Of a DNA stretch of 64,000 bases, positions 18,523 to 27,698 are shown piece by piece. Source of the stretch: Paraburkholderia eburnea (lineage in GTDB: Bacteria; Pseudomonadota; Gammaproteobacteria; Burkholderiales; Burkholderiaceae); assembly GCF_002917095.1 (NCBI RefSeq), contig NZ_PQGA01000002.1, positions 372,001 through 436,000 on the forward strand, written 5' to 3'. A program made the translations under genes and the position numbers. Position 1 is the stretch's first letter; each line of letters begins with the position of its first letter. The notes beneath the pieces were generated by a model, which was not told the origin of the DNA, searched no databases, and saw only the letters and a program-made list of their open reading frames with translations.

Positions 18523-18873
18523 ATGATGGCGATGGCCGGTGATGTACTCAGTGACATTGGCGTGATGAATTATTCCTGGCTGCTGCTCGCGCAGCGGCTG
18601 CTGCACGAAAACAGGGTTACGGGTATGGCTTGTCTCGGGGTGACGGAGCCTATGGCGCAAGCCCTGAGCAATCTGTCGCTAGAACAGGTCCGGCGGTTGG
18701 CGCGGTCGCCCCAGGTGTTGTGTCGATTCCACGTGAACGATCACGCCCTGCTCGCCGCGCTGTCCGACAGGGGCGTTGCCATGGCGGACGTGCCAACGCG
18801 TGCTCATATCCTGATGGCCGGGGCAGCTAGTGAACTCCCTGGCCAGGTGGCTCGCGAAGGAGTCCGGCCATGA
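18523..18873 (+). CDS. FlhD-like flagellar transcriptional regulator, orphan
   Basis: 116 residues from ATG 18523 (alternative ATGs at 18526 and 18532). The sequence DVLSDIGVMNYSWLLLAQRL followed by GMACLGVTEPMAQAL, LSLEQVRRLARSPQVLCRFH and VNDHALLAAL aligns along most of FlhD. That includes the conserved NxSxLLLAQRL helix and the Cys before FHxND. FlhD normally forms FlhD4C2 with FlhC to activate class II flagellar genes. No flhC follows here, so this is a paralogue separate from the main flhDC operon. It sits between two chemoreceptor genes, 137 bp after the first, consistent with local motility regulation. Start weakly supported. Confidence 0.85.
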   Translation: MMAMAGDVLSDIGVMNYSWLLLAQRLLHENRVTGMACLGVTEPMAQALSNLSLEQVRRLARSPQVLCRFHVNDHALLAALSDRGVAMADVPTRAHILMAGAASELPGQVAREGVRP

Positions 18874-19072
18874 CGTCATCGAAGCCGTTGTTTGGGCCAC
18901 GATTGCTTGACGTCGAGGATCGCTTATAACGTCACGATCTTGTCAAAAAAAGTCTTTCATTTGAATTGATCTGATGATTGATTATTTAGGATCACTACAA
19001 CAGCGTGGCTTCCCTATAGCCGAACCGGACCCGGCGGACTCCGTTATTGCCTGAATTGTCGAGGGGCGATCA

Positions 19073-19099
19073 TAAAGAGGTGCAGGTTTGTGCCGATAA
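19073..19099 (+). promoter_or_regulatory. sigma-28 (FliA) promoter of the second chemoreceptor
   Basis: TAAA (19073-19076), 15-bp spacer, then GCCGATAA (19092-19099). This is an exact match to the FliA consensus TAAA-N15-GCCGATAA, 47 bp before the chemoreceptor start at 19146. It places this gene in the late flagellar/chemotaxis regulon. Confidence 0.9.
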
Positions 19100-19145
19100 C
19101 AAAGTGAGTTGCGCCATTCGGATAGTCGATTCGTACGGGGATTTC

Positions 19146-20831
19146 ATGACGATCAAGCTAAAGCTTCAAATAGTGATGTTGGTGACCTTGCTGGCCATCG
19201 GTGCCGGGGTAGCTGCAACGGTCGCTGGCTTTAATGCGGTAGCCAGTGCCAATGCCGACAAGGATCGCCGCGCGCTGGAAGTGCGTAGCATGACGGAAAT
19301 CAAGGGGAGCATGTTGTCGACGGTTGAACTCGATCCAACCGCCGACGATACGAAAAAAATCTTCGCGACCGCCGAACAGAACATCAATAGATGGACCGAC
19401 ACGCTCATGTCGACGTTTGTCAATCCCGTGTACCAGCAGAAGTTTCGGGCGGTGCGGCAACAGTGGGATGCATACGATCAAAAATCGCATCAACTGTTCG
19501 ATCTGGCGTCGCACGATGCAAAATCAGCCAACGATCAGGTCGCGGCTGTTTACCACTCCGATTTCCAGCCGATGAATGCGAGCGTTCAAGCCCTGACGGA
19601 TTCACTCTCTAGTCTGGAGCAGATGAGCAGCGAGCAGGCAGCCAGTATCAGCCGCATCTCGCAGATCAGCGTGACGGTCGTACTCGCCATGGTGATGGTG
19701 CTCGTGATCGGCTGTGTCTTCATCCTGTCCCGTTCGATCGTGCGTTCGCTTACGGGCATTCAGGGCACCTTGCAGGCCGCGAGCGAGACGCTCGACCTCG
19801 GTCTGCGGGTGCGCCTGGAGAGCAAGGATGAAATCGGCCAGACCGGTGTGGCCTTCAATCATCTGATGGACCGCGTTTCCAGCGTCATGACGACGGTACA
19901 CAATGCTGTGGCTTCGGTGAACACCGCATCGCGCGAAATCTCCACAGGCAATATCGACTTGTCTTCTCGCACCGAGGAACAGGCAGCTTCGCTGGAAGAG
20001 ACGGCCGCAAGCATGGAGGAGCTGACGGGCACCGTCCGGCAGAACGCGGAAAACGCCGGGCAGGCGATGGCATTGGCCTCCAATGCGTCGGATATCGCGC
20101 GGCGCGGTAATGAGGTCGTAAGCCAGGTCGTGGACACGATGCACCGGATCAGCAGCAGCTCGGCGAAAATCGCCGATATCACGGGAATGATCGAAGGCAT
20201 CGCATTCCAGACGAACATTCTTGCGCTCAATGCAGCGGTGGAAGCGGCGCGCGCAGGTGAACAGGGCCGCGGCTTCGCCGTGGTTGCAGGTGAGGTGCGT
20301 AATCTGGCCCAGCGTGCCTCGACGGCGGCCAAGGAAATCAAGGAGCTGATCGAAGAGTCGGTCGCTACTTCCGCGCAGGGTAGTGAGCTGGCAGCTCGCG
20401 CCGGTCACACGATGGGGGACGTTATCGGTGCGGTGTCGCGCGTGACCGACATCATGTCTGAAATAGCTGCCGCCTCGGATGAGCAGAGCAAGGGCATCGA
20501 CCAGATCGGTCAGGCTGTGTCGCAAATGGATCAGATGACCCAGCAGAATGCAGCGCTGGTGGAACAGGCGGCCGCCGCTGCCCAGTCGATGCAGGACCAG
20601 GCCGGCCGGCTCAGGGCCGTAGTCGATGAGTTCAAATTCTCGGGCAGCCAGCAGACGGCGGCGCGTCCCGTCGTTGCGCTATCCACTCCGACCCGCGCAT
20701 CAGCCGTCCAGCTCAAAAAATCCGTGGCCGCGCCCAAGGTCGTTCCGGGCTTGAAACGTCCAGTTCGGCCGCTCGCTACGGAAGCCGGGGAGCTGTCGAT
20801 AGCGTCGAACGACGAGTGGACAACTTTCTGA
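19146..20831 (+). CDS. methyl-accepting chemotaxis protein, four-helix-bundle sensor type
   Basis: 561 residues from ATG 19146. TM1 is at about 9-30, a helical periplasmic sensor at about 32-190 resembles 4HB_MCP, TM2 is at about 177-200, then a HAMP domain (LDLGLRVRLESKDEIGQTGV). The signalling coiled coil has the tip [20 protein letters not shown] and [20 protein letters not shown]. After a flexible tail it ends in EWTTF, which fits the x-aromatic-xx-aromatic tether for CheR/CheB, so it can be methylated efficiently in trans. A perfect FliA promoter lies upstream. The ligand is unknown. Confidence 0.95.
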   Translation: MTIKLKLQIVMLVTLLAIGAGVAATVAGFNAVASANADKDRRALEVRSMTEIKGSMLSTVELDPTADDTKKIFATAEQNINRWTDTLMSTFVNPVYQQKFRAVRQQWDAYDQKSHQLFDLASHDAKSANDQVAAVYHSDFQPMNASVQALTDSLSSLEQMSSEQAASISRISQISVTVVLAMVMVLVIGCVFILSRSIVRSLTGIQGTLQAASETLDLGLRVRLESKDEIGQTGVAFNHLMDRVSSVMTTVHNAVASVNTASREISTGNIDLSSRTEEQAASLEETAASMEELTGTVRQNAENAGQAMALASNASDIARRGNEVVSQVVDTMHRISSSSAKIADITGMIEGIAFQTNILALNAAVEAARAGEQGRGFAVVAGEVRNLAQRASTAAKEIKELIEESVATSAQGSELAARAGHTMGDVIGAVSRVTDIMSEIAAASDEQSKGIDQIGQAVSQMDQMTQQNAALVEQAAAAAQSMQDQAGRLRAVVDEFKFSGSQQTAARPVVALSTPTRASAVQLKKSVAAPKVVPGLKRPVRPLATEAGELSIASNDEWTTF

Positions 20832-21068
20832 GTCCGATCTTCGATGGCGGTATGCCAAGCCCCTTGCGTTTCAGAGCCGAATCTGGGAAGTTAGGAGGTG
20901 GGGCACGGGGAACAGACGGGTTGCCGTCGATTGCTAAGGCGGAGATTGACCAATTTGTAAGGAGTCCAATGAAGAGCGGGGCAAGACCAGCCGCGTCGCT
21001 TCATATGCCTGGGGGCATCCGGGGCGTGTGCCGTTTCGAATTATTTCAATAACATAGGGCGGTTCTCA

Positions 21069-23165
21069 GTGCTGAACAGACTGCTTCCGACGATAAAAAG
21101 TAGAGTCATATTTGCTCTTGCCATTTATGCTCTGAGCACAATAACTATCGGACTGTACAGCGCGTTTAGCGCAACCCAGATGCGTACCGGCGTGAGCAGA
21201 ATCAATGTTCAGAACACGCAGCAGATGGGACGACTCTCCAAACTGACGATCGCTATCCTCAATAGCCGCACGACGCTGCGGCGTCTCCAGGCGACCCGGC
21301 TGCCCGCGGACGTCGAAGTTTTTGCTCCGGTCATTCGAAAGGATCTCGACGCCGCCGAGCAGCAGTGGGCAGCATATTACGCATCCTATGTGCGCGATGA
21401 TCGCGACCGGCAATTCATCGATAAACTGGGCTTGCTTATTGCCGGGAACAGGCGTTACGCAAATGAAGCGCTTGCTGCCTATGTGGTTGGGAATTTTGAC
21501 GCGGGTGCGGATGCGGTGAATCGCGGGGCGGCTGTCGCTGCCGAACTAACCAGCGTGTTGAAGGAGACGGTGGATCTGGACCTTCGGATCGCCAGTCAGG
21601 CGTCGGACGAAAGCACGTCGAGCGCAAGCCGCATCAGCAGGATTTCGTTTGGGCTGGTTGTCTTCAACCTGCTGATCGCCATTGTTGTCTCGGTGGCGAC
21701 ATTGCGCTCGATACTCATACCGCTGAAGAACGCTATCAATGTGGCCAACAATATCGCGTCGGGCAAGCTGGAAAATCAGTTCACGGTCGAATCGTGCGAT
21801 GAGGTCGCTCAGTTGCTTGCTGCCATGAAGGAAATGGAACAGCAACTGCAACGGATGATTTACCAGGATCCGCTCACGACGTTGCCAAATCGTACTTTCT
21901 TCAACGAACGATTGAAACAGATGATCGCCAGTTCGGCGCATGGGGTGCTGGCCGGCGTAATGATGGTTGATCTGGACCAGTTCAAACGTGTCAACGACAC
22001 GATGGGGCACGCTGCCGGAGACGAACTGCTGAATGCGGCGGCAGGGCGGCTCTCGGCCTGCATCCGGTCGAATGATATCGTTGCGAGATTCAGTGGCGAC
22101 GAGTTTGCCATACTCCTGCCGGGCGTTCCGGATCTCCACACACTGGAAGAAATTGCGAGGCGGATCATTGCCAGCTTCGACAAACGTTTCGTGCTGAATG
22201 GGACGGAGATATACGTTACGTGCAGTGTCGGAATCGCGTTGTATCCAATCGACAGCGCTGAACCGGTCGATCTGCTGAAGTATGTGGATTCCGCCATGTA
22301 TTGTGCCAAACGCGCGGGACGCCGCCGTTTCAGTTTTTATTCGAAGGAACTTACGGAGACCGCCCGCAAGCGATTCACAATAGAGAGGGAGCTGCGGCGC
22401 GCTACCGAGCGCGGAGAATTCGAACTGCACTACCAACCCAAGATCTCGATTCGTCAAAATGAGGTGACCGGATCGGAGGCGCTCCTCAGGTGGCGCCGTT
22501 CAGACGGTACGCTGGTTGCGCCGAACGAATTTATCTCCGTTGCCGAGGAAACGGGCCTGATCGTGGAGATCGGAAAGTGGGTGCTCCATGAAGCTTGCAG
22601 TACGGCAGTAGCATGGAATACCGGTCGCGTGGTTCCGCATAAAGTGGCGATCAATCTGTCGGTTAGACAGTTCCAGTCTTCCGATCTGGTTTCCGTGGTC
22701 ACCGGAATTCTGGAAAAGACCGGTTGTCGACCTGCATGGCTGGAATTCGAAATCACCGAAAGCTTGCTGCTGGACTCCAATGACGCAATTTTAGCGGCCA
22801 TATCGACATTCAGATCAATGGGTATTTCGATTGCAATCGACGATTTTGGCACTGGGTACTCGTCGCTTAGCTATCTGACCAGATTTCCGGTCGATACGCT
22901 GAAGATCGACAAATCCTTTGTTCAGAAGGCGACAACGGCCCGGCACCATGCCGAACTCGTCAAGGCAATCATTTCGATTGGGCAGTGTTTGGGAATGCAA
23001 ACCGTTGCGGAAGGTGTGGAGACGGAGGAGCAGGCGGCTTTTCTGGCCAGCAGTGGTTGCGAGATCGCGCAGGGGTTTCTGTATTGCAAGCCGCTGTCCA
23101 GGTTGGACATGAGCAGGCTGCCGCCGCAGCTTGCTCCATCCCCATCGCAATCGGCAATAGTGTGA
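21069..23165 (+). CDS. membrane GGDEF-EAL cyclic-di-GMP protein
   Basis: 698 residues, starting with GTG. TM1 is at about 12-34, a periplasmic helical sensor similar to chemoreceptor four-helix bundles at about 35-190, TM2 at about 195-217, then HAMP. The GGDEF domain (about 260-420) begins YQDPLTTLPNRTFF; its active-site motif is SGDEF rather than GGDEF, while VDLDQFKRVNDTMGH is intact. The EAL domain (about 435-680) keeps EALLRW, NLSVRQF, EITESLL, DDFGTGYSSLSYL, KIDKSFV and EGVET, so phosphodiesterase activity is likely. It stands 237 bp downstream of a chemoreceptor, linking chemotaxis and the motile/sessile switch. Confidence 0.93.
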   Translation: MLNRLLPTIKSRVIFALAIYALSTITIGLYSAFSATQMRTGVSRINVQNTQQMGRLSKLTIAILNSRTTLRRLQATRLPADVEVFAPVIRKDLDAAEQQWAAYYASYVRDDRDRQFIDKLGLLIAGNRRYANEALAAYVVGNFDAGADAVNRGAAVAAELTSVLKETVDLDLRIASQASDESTSSASRISRISFGLVVFNLLIAIVVSVATLRSILIPLKNAINVANNIASGKLENQFTVESCDEVAQLLAAMKEMEQQLQRMIYQDPLTTLPNRTFFNERLKQMIASSAHGVLAGVMMVDLDQFKRVNDTMGHAAGDELLNAAAGRLSACIRSNDIVARFSGDEFAILLPGVPDLHTLEEIARRIIASFDKRFVLNGTEIYVTCSVGIALYPIDSAEPVDLLKYVDSAMYCAKRAGRRRFSFYSKELTETARKRFTIERELRRATERGEFELHYQPKISIRQNEVTGSEALLRWRRSDGTLVAPNEFISVAEETGLIVEIGKWVLHEACSTAVAWNTGRVVPHKVAINLSVRQFQSSDLVSVVTGILEKTGCRPAWLEFEITESLLLDSNDAILAAISTFRSMGISIAIDDFGTGYSSLSYLTRFPVDTLKIDKSFVQKATTARHHAELVKAIISIGQCLGMQTVAEGVETEEQAAFLASSGCEIAQGFLYCKPLSRLDMSRLPPQLAPSPSQSAIV

Positions 23166-23257
23166 ACGGGTGCCAGTCGCGCCTCGGCATGATGGCATAG
23201 GCGTACCGGCTGATGGGGCGCGCGAGCCCTGTACCTGACCTGCGCCCACCGCCTTTT

Positions 23258-24727
23258 CTACCGTGCGTATTGTGCAATCGCACTGCGCGCACCATGGCCA
23301 ATCGCCACCAGGGCATCGGTCACCGCATGCTGGAAGACGAGATTTTCGGCGAGCTCGGCGGGGAAAATCTCCCGCATGGATAGCAATGCGTTCAACCGTT
23401 TTTCAGGCAAAGGGCCGGCCGCAGCAACGAGCGATGTCAGTCTGTCGGCCAATGGGTCCTTGATTTCATAGTGCGAGCCGTCGTCAGCGTGGCCACGCAA
23501 AAATACCATCCATGCGGCGATGGCCAGCGCGAGTCGCGCGAACGGCTGTCCGGCTTCGATGCGAGTTGCAATCGCGCCGAGCAGACGCTGCGGGATCTTC
23601 TGGCTGCCATCCATTGCTATTTGCGCGCAACGGTGTTTGAGCGCCGGATTGGCATACCGCGAAAGGAGCGCGTCGCGGTATGCCAGCGTGTCGAATGAGG
23701 CCGGCATGGCAAGCGTGGGAATGATTTCGTAGGTCATCATCGAATGAATCAACCGGTGCATATCCGGTTCGCGGATCGCCGCGTCGATGGTTTCAAAGCC
23801 GGCAAGCATGGACAGATAGGCGAGCGCGGAGTGGGTGCCGTTCAACATCCGCAATTTGGCCAGTTCAAACGGCGCGACATCGCTGACCAGTTGTGCCCCG
23901 GCCAATTCCCATTCGGGGCGTCCTGCGGGGAAGCAATCTTCAATAACCCATTGCCGGAATGGCTCGCAAGGAACGGGCAGGGCATCGGCGTGAGCGAGCG
24001 CTGTGGCAGCGGAGACCCGATCGGAGTCAGAGGTGGCAGGGACAATGCGATCGACCATGGTGGACGGAAATGCGACCGCTGTGGCAATCCACTCGCCCAG
24101 GGCAGGATCGATCGCATTCGCAAAGCTACAGGTCACCTGGCGTAACGCCGCTCCGTTGTGCATGAGGTTGTCGCACGAGAGCACCGTGAACGGATTGTCA
24201 CGGCGTTCCCGGAGAGCGGCGACGAGAATGCCAGGCACCGTTTTCGGCTCGGCGGGGTGGGCAAGGTCGTGGATGATATCGGGATGCCCAAAATCGACAT
24301 CACCGGTCTTTCCGTCACGGCAATAGCCCTTTTCCGTCACGGTTAGCGAGACGATTCGCACACGGGGATCGGCGAGCCGCGCGAAAAGCGCGGCACGGTC
24401 GTACGGCAGGGCGAGAACTTCTCGAAGAATCCGCACGACCGTCACGCGCTCCGCGTCCGGGCCCCGCTCCACTACGCTATACAGCCCCTCCTGTGCGGCC
24501 AGGGCGTCGCGTTTGGCGACATCGCCTTGCAGCGTCACGCCGCAAATTCCCCATTCTCCACCGGCGCCTGCGACGGCTTCTTCCGTGTAGATCGCCTGAT
24601 GGGCGCGATGGAAGTTGCCGATCCCCAGATGGACGATGCCGATATCCGGATCGCGCCACGCCGGCGAAAGCAGATGGTCGGTCAATGAAGTCAGCGCCTT
24701 GCGGCAAAGCCTTGATTCCGTATTCAT
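23258..24727 (-). CDS. uxuB: fructuronate reductase / D-mannonate oxidoreductase (mannitol dehydrogenase family)
   Basis: 489 residues from ATG 24727. The N-terminal NAD-binding motif is VHLGIGNFHRAHQA (about 32-45). The catalytic-domain signatures are FPSTMVDRIVPAT and the KLRMLNGTHSALAY helix with the essential Lys and Asn. It interconverts D-fructuronate and D-mannonate (or a related polyol) with NAD(H). It is divergent from manD, which dehydrates D-mannonate, across a 94-bp promoter region. The neighbours make the hexuronate role much more likely than mannitol or arabinitol oxidation. The length fits the ~490-residue family. Confidence 0.88.
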   Translation of the reverse strand: MNTESRLCRKALTSLTDHLLSPAWRDPDIGIVHLGIGNFHRAHQAIYTEEAVAGAGGEWGICGVTLQGDVAKRDALAAQEGLYSVVERGPDAERVTVVRILREVLALPYDRAALFARLADPRVRIVSLTVTEKGYCRDGKTGDVDFGHPDIIHDLAHPAEPKTVPGILVAALRERRDNPFTVLSCDNLMHNGAALRQVTCSFANAIDPALGEWIATAVAFPSTMVDRIVPATSDSDRVSAATALAHADALPVPCEPFRQWVIEDCFPAGRPEWELAGAQLVSDVAPFELAKLRMLNGTHSALAYLSMLAGFETIDAAIREPDMHRLIHSMMTYEIIPTLAMPASFDTLAYRDALLSRYANPALKHRCAQIAMDGSQKIPQRLLGAIATRIEAGQPFARLALAIAAWMVFLRGHADDGSHYEIKDPLADRLTSLVAAAGPLPEKRLNALLSMREIFPAELAENLVFQHAVTDALVAIGHGARSAIAQYAR

Positions 24728-24773
24728 TTCTGGCCCTTGGGTCGGGAATACCCCGTGTTGACGATAAAATATA

Positions 24774-24784
24774 CTTGTATGGTA
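24774..24784. promoter_or_regulatory. shared GntR-site candidate, copy 1 (uxuB/manD region)
   Basis: CTTGTATGGTA at 24774-24784 in the uxuB/manD divergent promoter. The near-identical CTAGTATGGTA occurs at 28935-28945 before the cluster's GntR gene (10 of 11 identical). Two copies in the two control regions of one cluster suggest the site of the cluster regulator. Confidence 0.45.
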
Positions 24785-24821
24785 GCATCGCTTCCATCGA
24801 ATGCCACTCAAGGAAATCCCC

Positions 24822-26030
24822 ATGAAAATCGTCCGGGCTGATGTGATCGTTACGTGTCCGGGGCGCAACTTCGTCACGCTGAAAGTGGTGACGGATGAAG
24901 GCGTGTACGGTATCGGTGACGCTACGCTCAACGGTCGCGAACTCGCAGTAGCCGCGTATCTAAAGGAGCATGTGTGCCCGTTGCTGATCGGCCGCGATCC
25001 CGGCCGTATTGAGGATATCTGGCAGTTCCTCTACAAGGGCGCGTACTGGCGGCGCGGCCCCGTCACGATGACCGCGATCGCCGCGGTGGACATGGCGCTC
25101 TGGGACATTCTCGGCAAGGTCACGGGGATGCCGCTTTACAAGCTGTTGGGCGGGGCTTCGCGCGATAGCGTGATGGTCTACGGGCATGCTACTGGGCGCG
25201 ACATTCCCGAAGCGCTCGACCGCTATGCGGAGCATATCGATCAGGGATACCAGGCAATTCGCATCCAATGCGGGGTGCCCAATATGCGCTCCGTTTACGG
25301 CGTTTCGAAAGGCAATGGTGTTTACGAGCCGGCGACCAAGGGCGGGGTCGAGGAGCAGAGCTGGTCGACTGAGAAGTACCTCGATTTCGTTCCGAAGCTT
25401 TTCGAGGCTGTACGCGACAGGTTCGGTTTCGGCACGCATCTGCTGCACGATGCTCATCACCGTCTTACCCCGATTGAAGCCGCAAGGCTCGGTAAAGCGG
25501 TCGAACCTTATCGCCTGTTCTGGATCGAGGACCCGACGCCGGCTGAAAATCAGGAAGGCTTCCGTCTGATTCGCGAACACACCGTCACGCCGATTGCGGT
25601 GGGTGAAGTATTCAACAGCATCTGGGACTGCAAGCAGTTGATCGAAGAGCAGTTGATCGACTACATCCGCGCAACGCTGACGCACGCCGGCGGCATCACC
25701 CATCTGCGGCGCATTGCGGACTTCGCCTCGCTGTATCAGGTGCGCACGGGTTGTCATGGTGCATCGGACCTGTCGCCCGTGTGCATGGGCGCGGCGTTGC
25801 ACTTCGACTTATGGGTGCCGAATTTCGGTGTCCAGGAATACATGGGTTTCCCGGAGGCGGCGCTCGAGGTGTTTCCTCATGCCTGGCAGTTCGACCGGGG
25901 AACGATGCATCCCGGCGACGTGCCCGGTCATGGCGTGGACATCGACGAGGCGCTGGCCGCGCGCTATCCATACGACCCGGCCTATCTACCCGTTGCGCGC
26001 CTCGAAGACGGCACGCTTTGGAACTGGTGA
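24822..26030 (+). CDS. manD: D-mannonate dehydratase, enolase superfamily (ManD/RspA type)
   Basis: 402 residues from ATG 24822 (AAGGAAA upstream). The enolase N-terminal capping domain is followed by a barrel with metal ligands Asp in [11 protein letters not shown], Glu in [12 protein letters not shown] and Glu in [11 protein letters not shown]. The [20 protein letters not shown] and [10 protein letters not shown] motifs are typical of true ManD. It dehydrates D-mannonate to 2-keto-3-deoxygluconate. This is the non-homologous alternative to UxuA. It is paired with uxuB (substrate supply) and kdgK (next step) in the same cluster. Confidence 0.92.
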   Translation: MKIVRADVIVTCPGRNFVTLKVVTDEGVYGIGDATLNGRELAVAAYLKEHVCPLLIGRDPGRIEDIWQFLYKGAYWRRGPVTMTAIAAVDMALWDILGKVTGMPLYKLLGGASRDSVMVYGHATGRDIPEALDRYAEHIDQGYQAIRIQCGVPNMRSVYGVSKGNGVYEPATKGGVEEQSWSTEKYLDFVPKLFEAVRDRFGFGTHLLHDAHHRLTPIEAARLGKAVEPYRLFWIEDPTPAENQEGFRLIREHTVTPIAVGEVFNSIWDCKQLIEEQLIDYIRATLTHAGGITHLRRIADFASLYQVRTGCHGASDLSPVCMGAALHFDLWVPNFGVQEYMGFPEAALEVFPHAWQFDRGTMHPGDVPGHGVDIDEALAARYPYDPAYLPVARLEDGTLWNW

Positions 26031-26178
26031 GCATCCTGGGGCGCTGACCCCGAGCACCGACAACAGAACGGCCGCTGGCCTGCATGCCGGCACACCGGAT
26101 TCTGCTCGCGCATTCTCGTTTAGCCTGTGACGCCGGTCGCGACGAGTCACGGCGAAACATACAGGAGGAGACAGATTT

Positions 26179-27525
26179 ATGAATAGCACCGTATCGTCCG
26201 CCACCGCGCAGGGCGTAGTCACGCCCCAGATGTTGCGCAAGGTCGCAACCGCCTCAACGATTGGCACCCTGGTTGAGTGGTATGACTTTTTCATCTACGC
26301 AACGGCTTCCTCGCTTGTTTTCAACAAACTCTTCTTTCCGAACCTGCCTCCTCTGATCGGCACGCTCGTCTCGCTGGGAACCTATGCTGCCGGGTTCCTG
26401 GCTCGCCCCGTGGGCGGTTTGTTGTTCGGCTACATCGGCGATCGCTTTGGCCGCAAGTCGGCGCTCGTCGCCACACTGCTGATCGTGGGCTGCGCGACCT
26501 TCGTCGTGGGCTTGATGCCCACCTACGAGACGATCGGCATCGCGGCCCCGCTCGCGCTGGTGTTCGTGCGGATGCTGCACGGCTTCGGAATTGGCGGAGA
26601 GCAGGGGAATGCGATTCTGATTTGCTGCGAACATGCGCCGGCCGCTCGCCGCGGGTATTTCGGCTCGTGGGTGATGATTGGCGCACCGGCTGGCTTCGTC
26701 ATCCCTCTGGGCATATTCGCACTGCTGGATACGACGCTCACGGCCGGGCAGTTCCTTGCCTGGGGGTGGCGCATTCCGTTCCTGCTCAGCCTGGTTCTGG
26801 TCGCGGTTGGCCTGTACATCCGCCTCAGCTTGAGCGAATCCCCCCTCTTTGCCCGTTTGCGAGGCGAAAGCAAAGAAGAGGGCAGTCCGCTGGCAGCCGC
26901 GTTCAAAGAGCAAAAGCGCAGTCTGCTGTGGGGCTGTTGCGCCAAACTGGGAGAGAGCACCACTTTCACGACGTTCGCCGTCATCATCGTCGGTTACGCA
27001 GTGAGCCAGGGCATTCCGCGGCAGGTCATGATTGACGCCACATTGATCGCAATCCTTATTGAACTGGTGACGCTTCCGGTATTCGGCCATCTGTCCGATA
27101 AGTTCGGCCGGCGCAATGTGTACCTTTTCGGCGCGACCGTGTGTCTTCTCTTACTGGTGCCGAGCTTTGCCCTCGTCTACTACAAGGTGCAGGCGTGGAT
27201 CTGGCTATGCCTCGTCGGCGTGCTGGCAGCGGGCCATAGCGCGATGTACGCAACTCAGGCAGCGTTCTTCTCAGAACTGTTCCCCACGCGCATGCGTGCG
27301 AGCGGCGTATCCGTGATCCAGCAATTCGGCGCGCTATTCGGTTCGGTGGGGGCATTGGGTGCCGGCTGGCTGCTTGCCGCGCAACATGGCGCGCCTTGGT
27401 TTTACTGTGCCTATATGGCGGTCACGATCGCGATCACGATTGCCGGCGCGATCATGCTGCCCGAGACGGCCCCCGCGCGACGCAAGCAGGGCAGCCAGGT
27501 GCCGGACTGGAACCCGACTGCCTGA
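26179..27525 (+). CDS. MHS-family MFS symporter, probable uronate/aldonate importer
   Basis: 448 residues with about 12 membrane spans. It has hallmarks of the metabolite:H+ symporter (KgtP/ProP/ShiA) family: GTLVEWYDFFIYATAS in helix 1, ARPVGGLLFGYIGDRFGRKS, and the ARRGYFGSWVMIG stretch. It is in line with manD and porin genes and followed by kdgK, so it probably imports a hexuronate, mannonate or related sugar acid. It is not the ExuT/GudP-type anion:cation symporter usual in E. coli uronate clusters. Substrate assignment is contextual only. Confidence 0.88.
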   Translation: MNSTVSSATAQGVVTPQMLRKVATASTIGTLVEWYDFFIYATASSLVFNKLFFPNLPPLIGTLVSLGTYAAGFLARPVGGLLFGYIGDRFGRKSALVATLLIVGCATFVVGLMPTYETIGIAAPLALVFVRMLHGFGIGGEQGNAILICCEHAPAARRGYFGSWVMIGAPAGFVIPLGIFALLDTTLTAGQFLAWGWRIPFLLSLVLVAVGLYIRLSLSESPLFARLRGESKEEGSPLAAAFKEQKRSLLWGCCAKLGESTTFTTFAVIIVGYAVSQGIPRQVMIDATLIAILIELVTLPVFGHLSDKFGRRNVYLFGATVCLLLLVPSFALVYYKVQAWIWLCLVGVLAAGHSAMYATQAAFFSELFPTRMRASGVSVIQQFGALFGSVGALGAGWLLAAQHGAPWFYCAYMAVTIAITIAGAIMLPETAPARRKQGSQVPDWNPTA

Positions 27526-27626
27526 GCGAAACACCGGCGCTGTCCTGGCGAACGATGTCGGGTAAAGGCAGCGAAGCAAAGCTGAAGCAGATGGGTTCCC
27601 TTGAGAAGAACCCACTTAATAAACTT

Positions 27627-27643
27627 ACCCGAAGCGATCGGGT
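27627..27643. promoter_or_regulatory. inverted repeat in porin leader
   Basis: ACCCGA (27627-27632) and TCGGGT (27638-27643) flank AGCGA, 56 bp before the porin start and 100 bp after the MFS gene. It could be an operator or part of a weak terminator; there is no T-run. Confidence 0.3.
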
Positions 27644-27698
27644 GCATCGATTATTTAGCTTTACTAAATTTTTAATAAGACACCACGGAGATCCCGCA

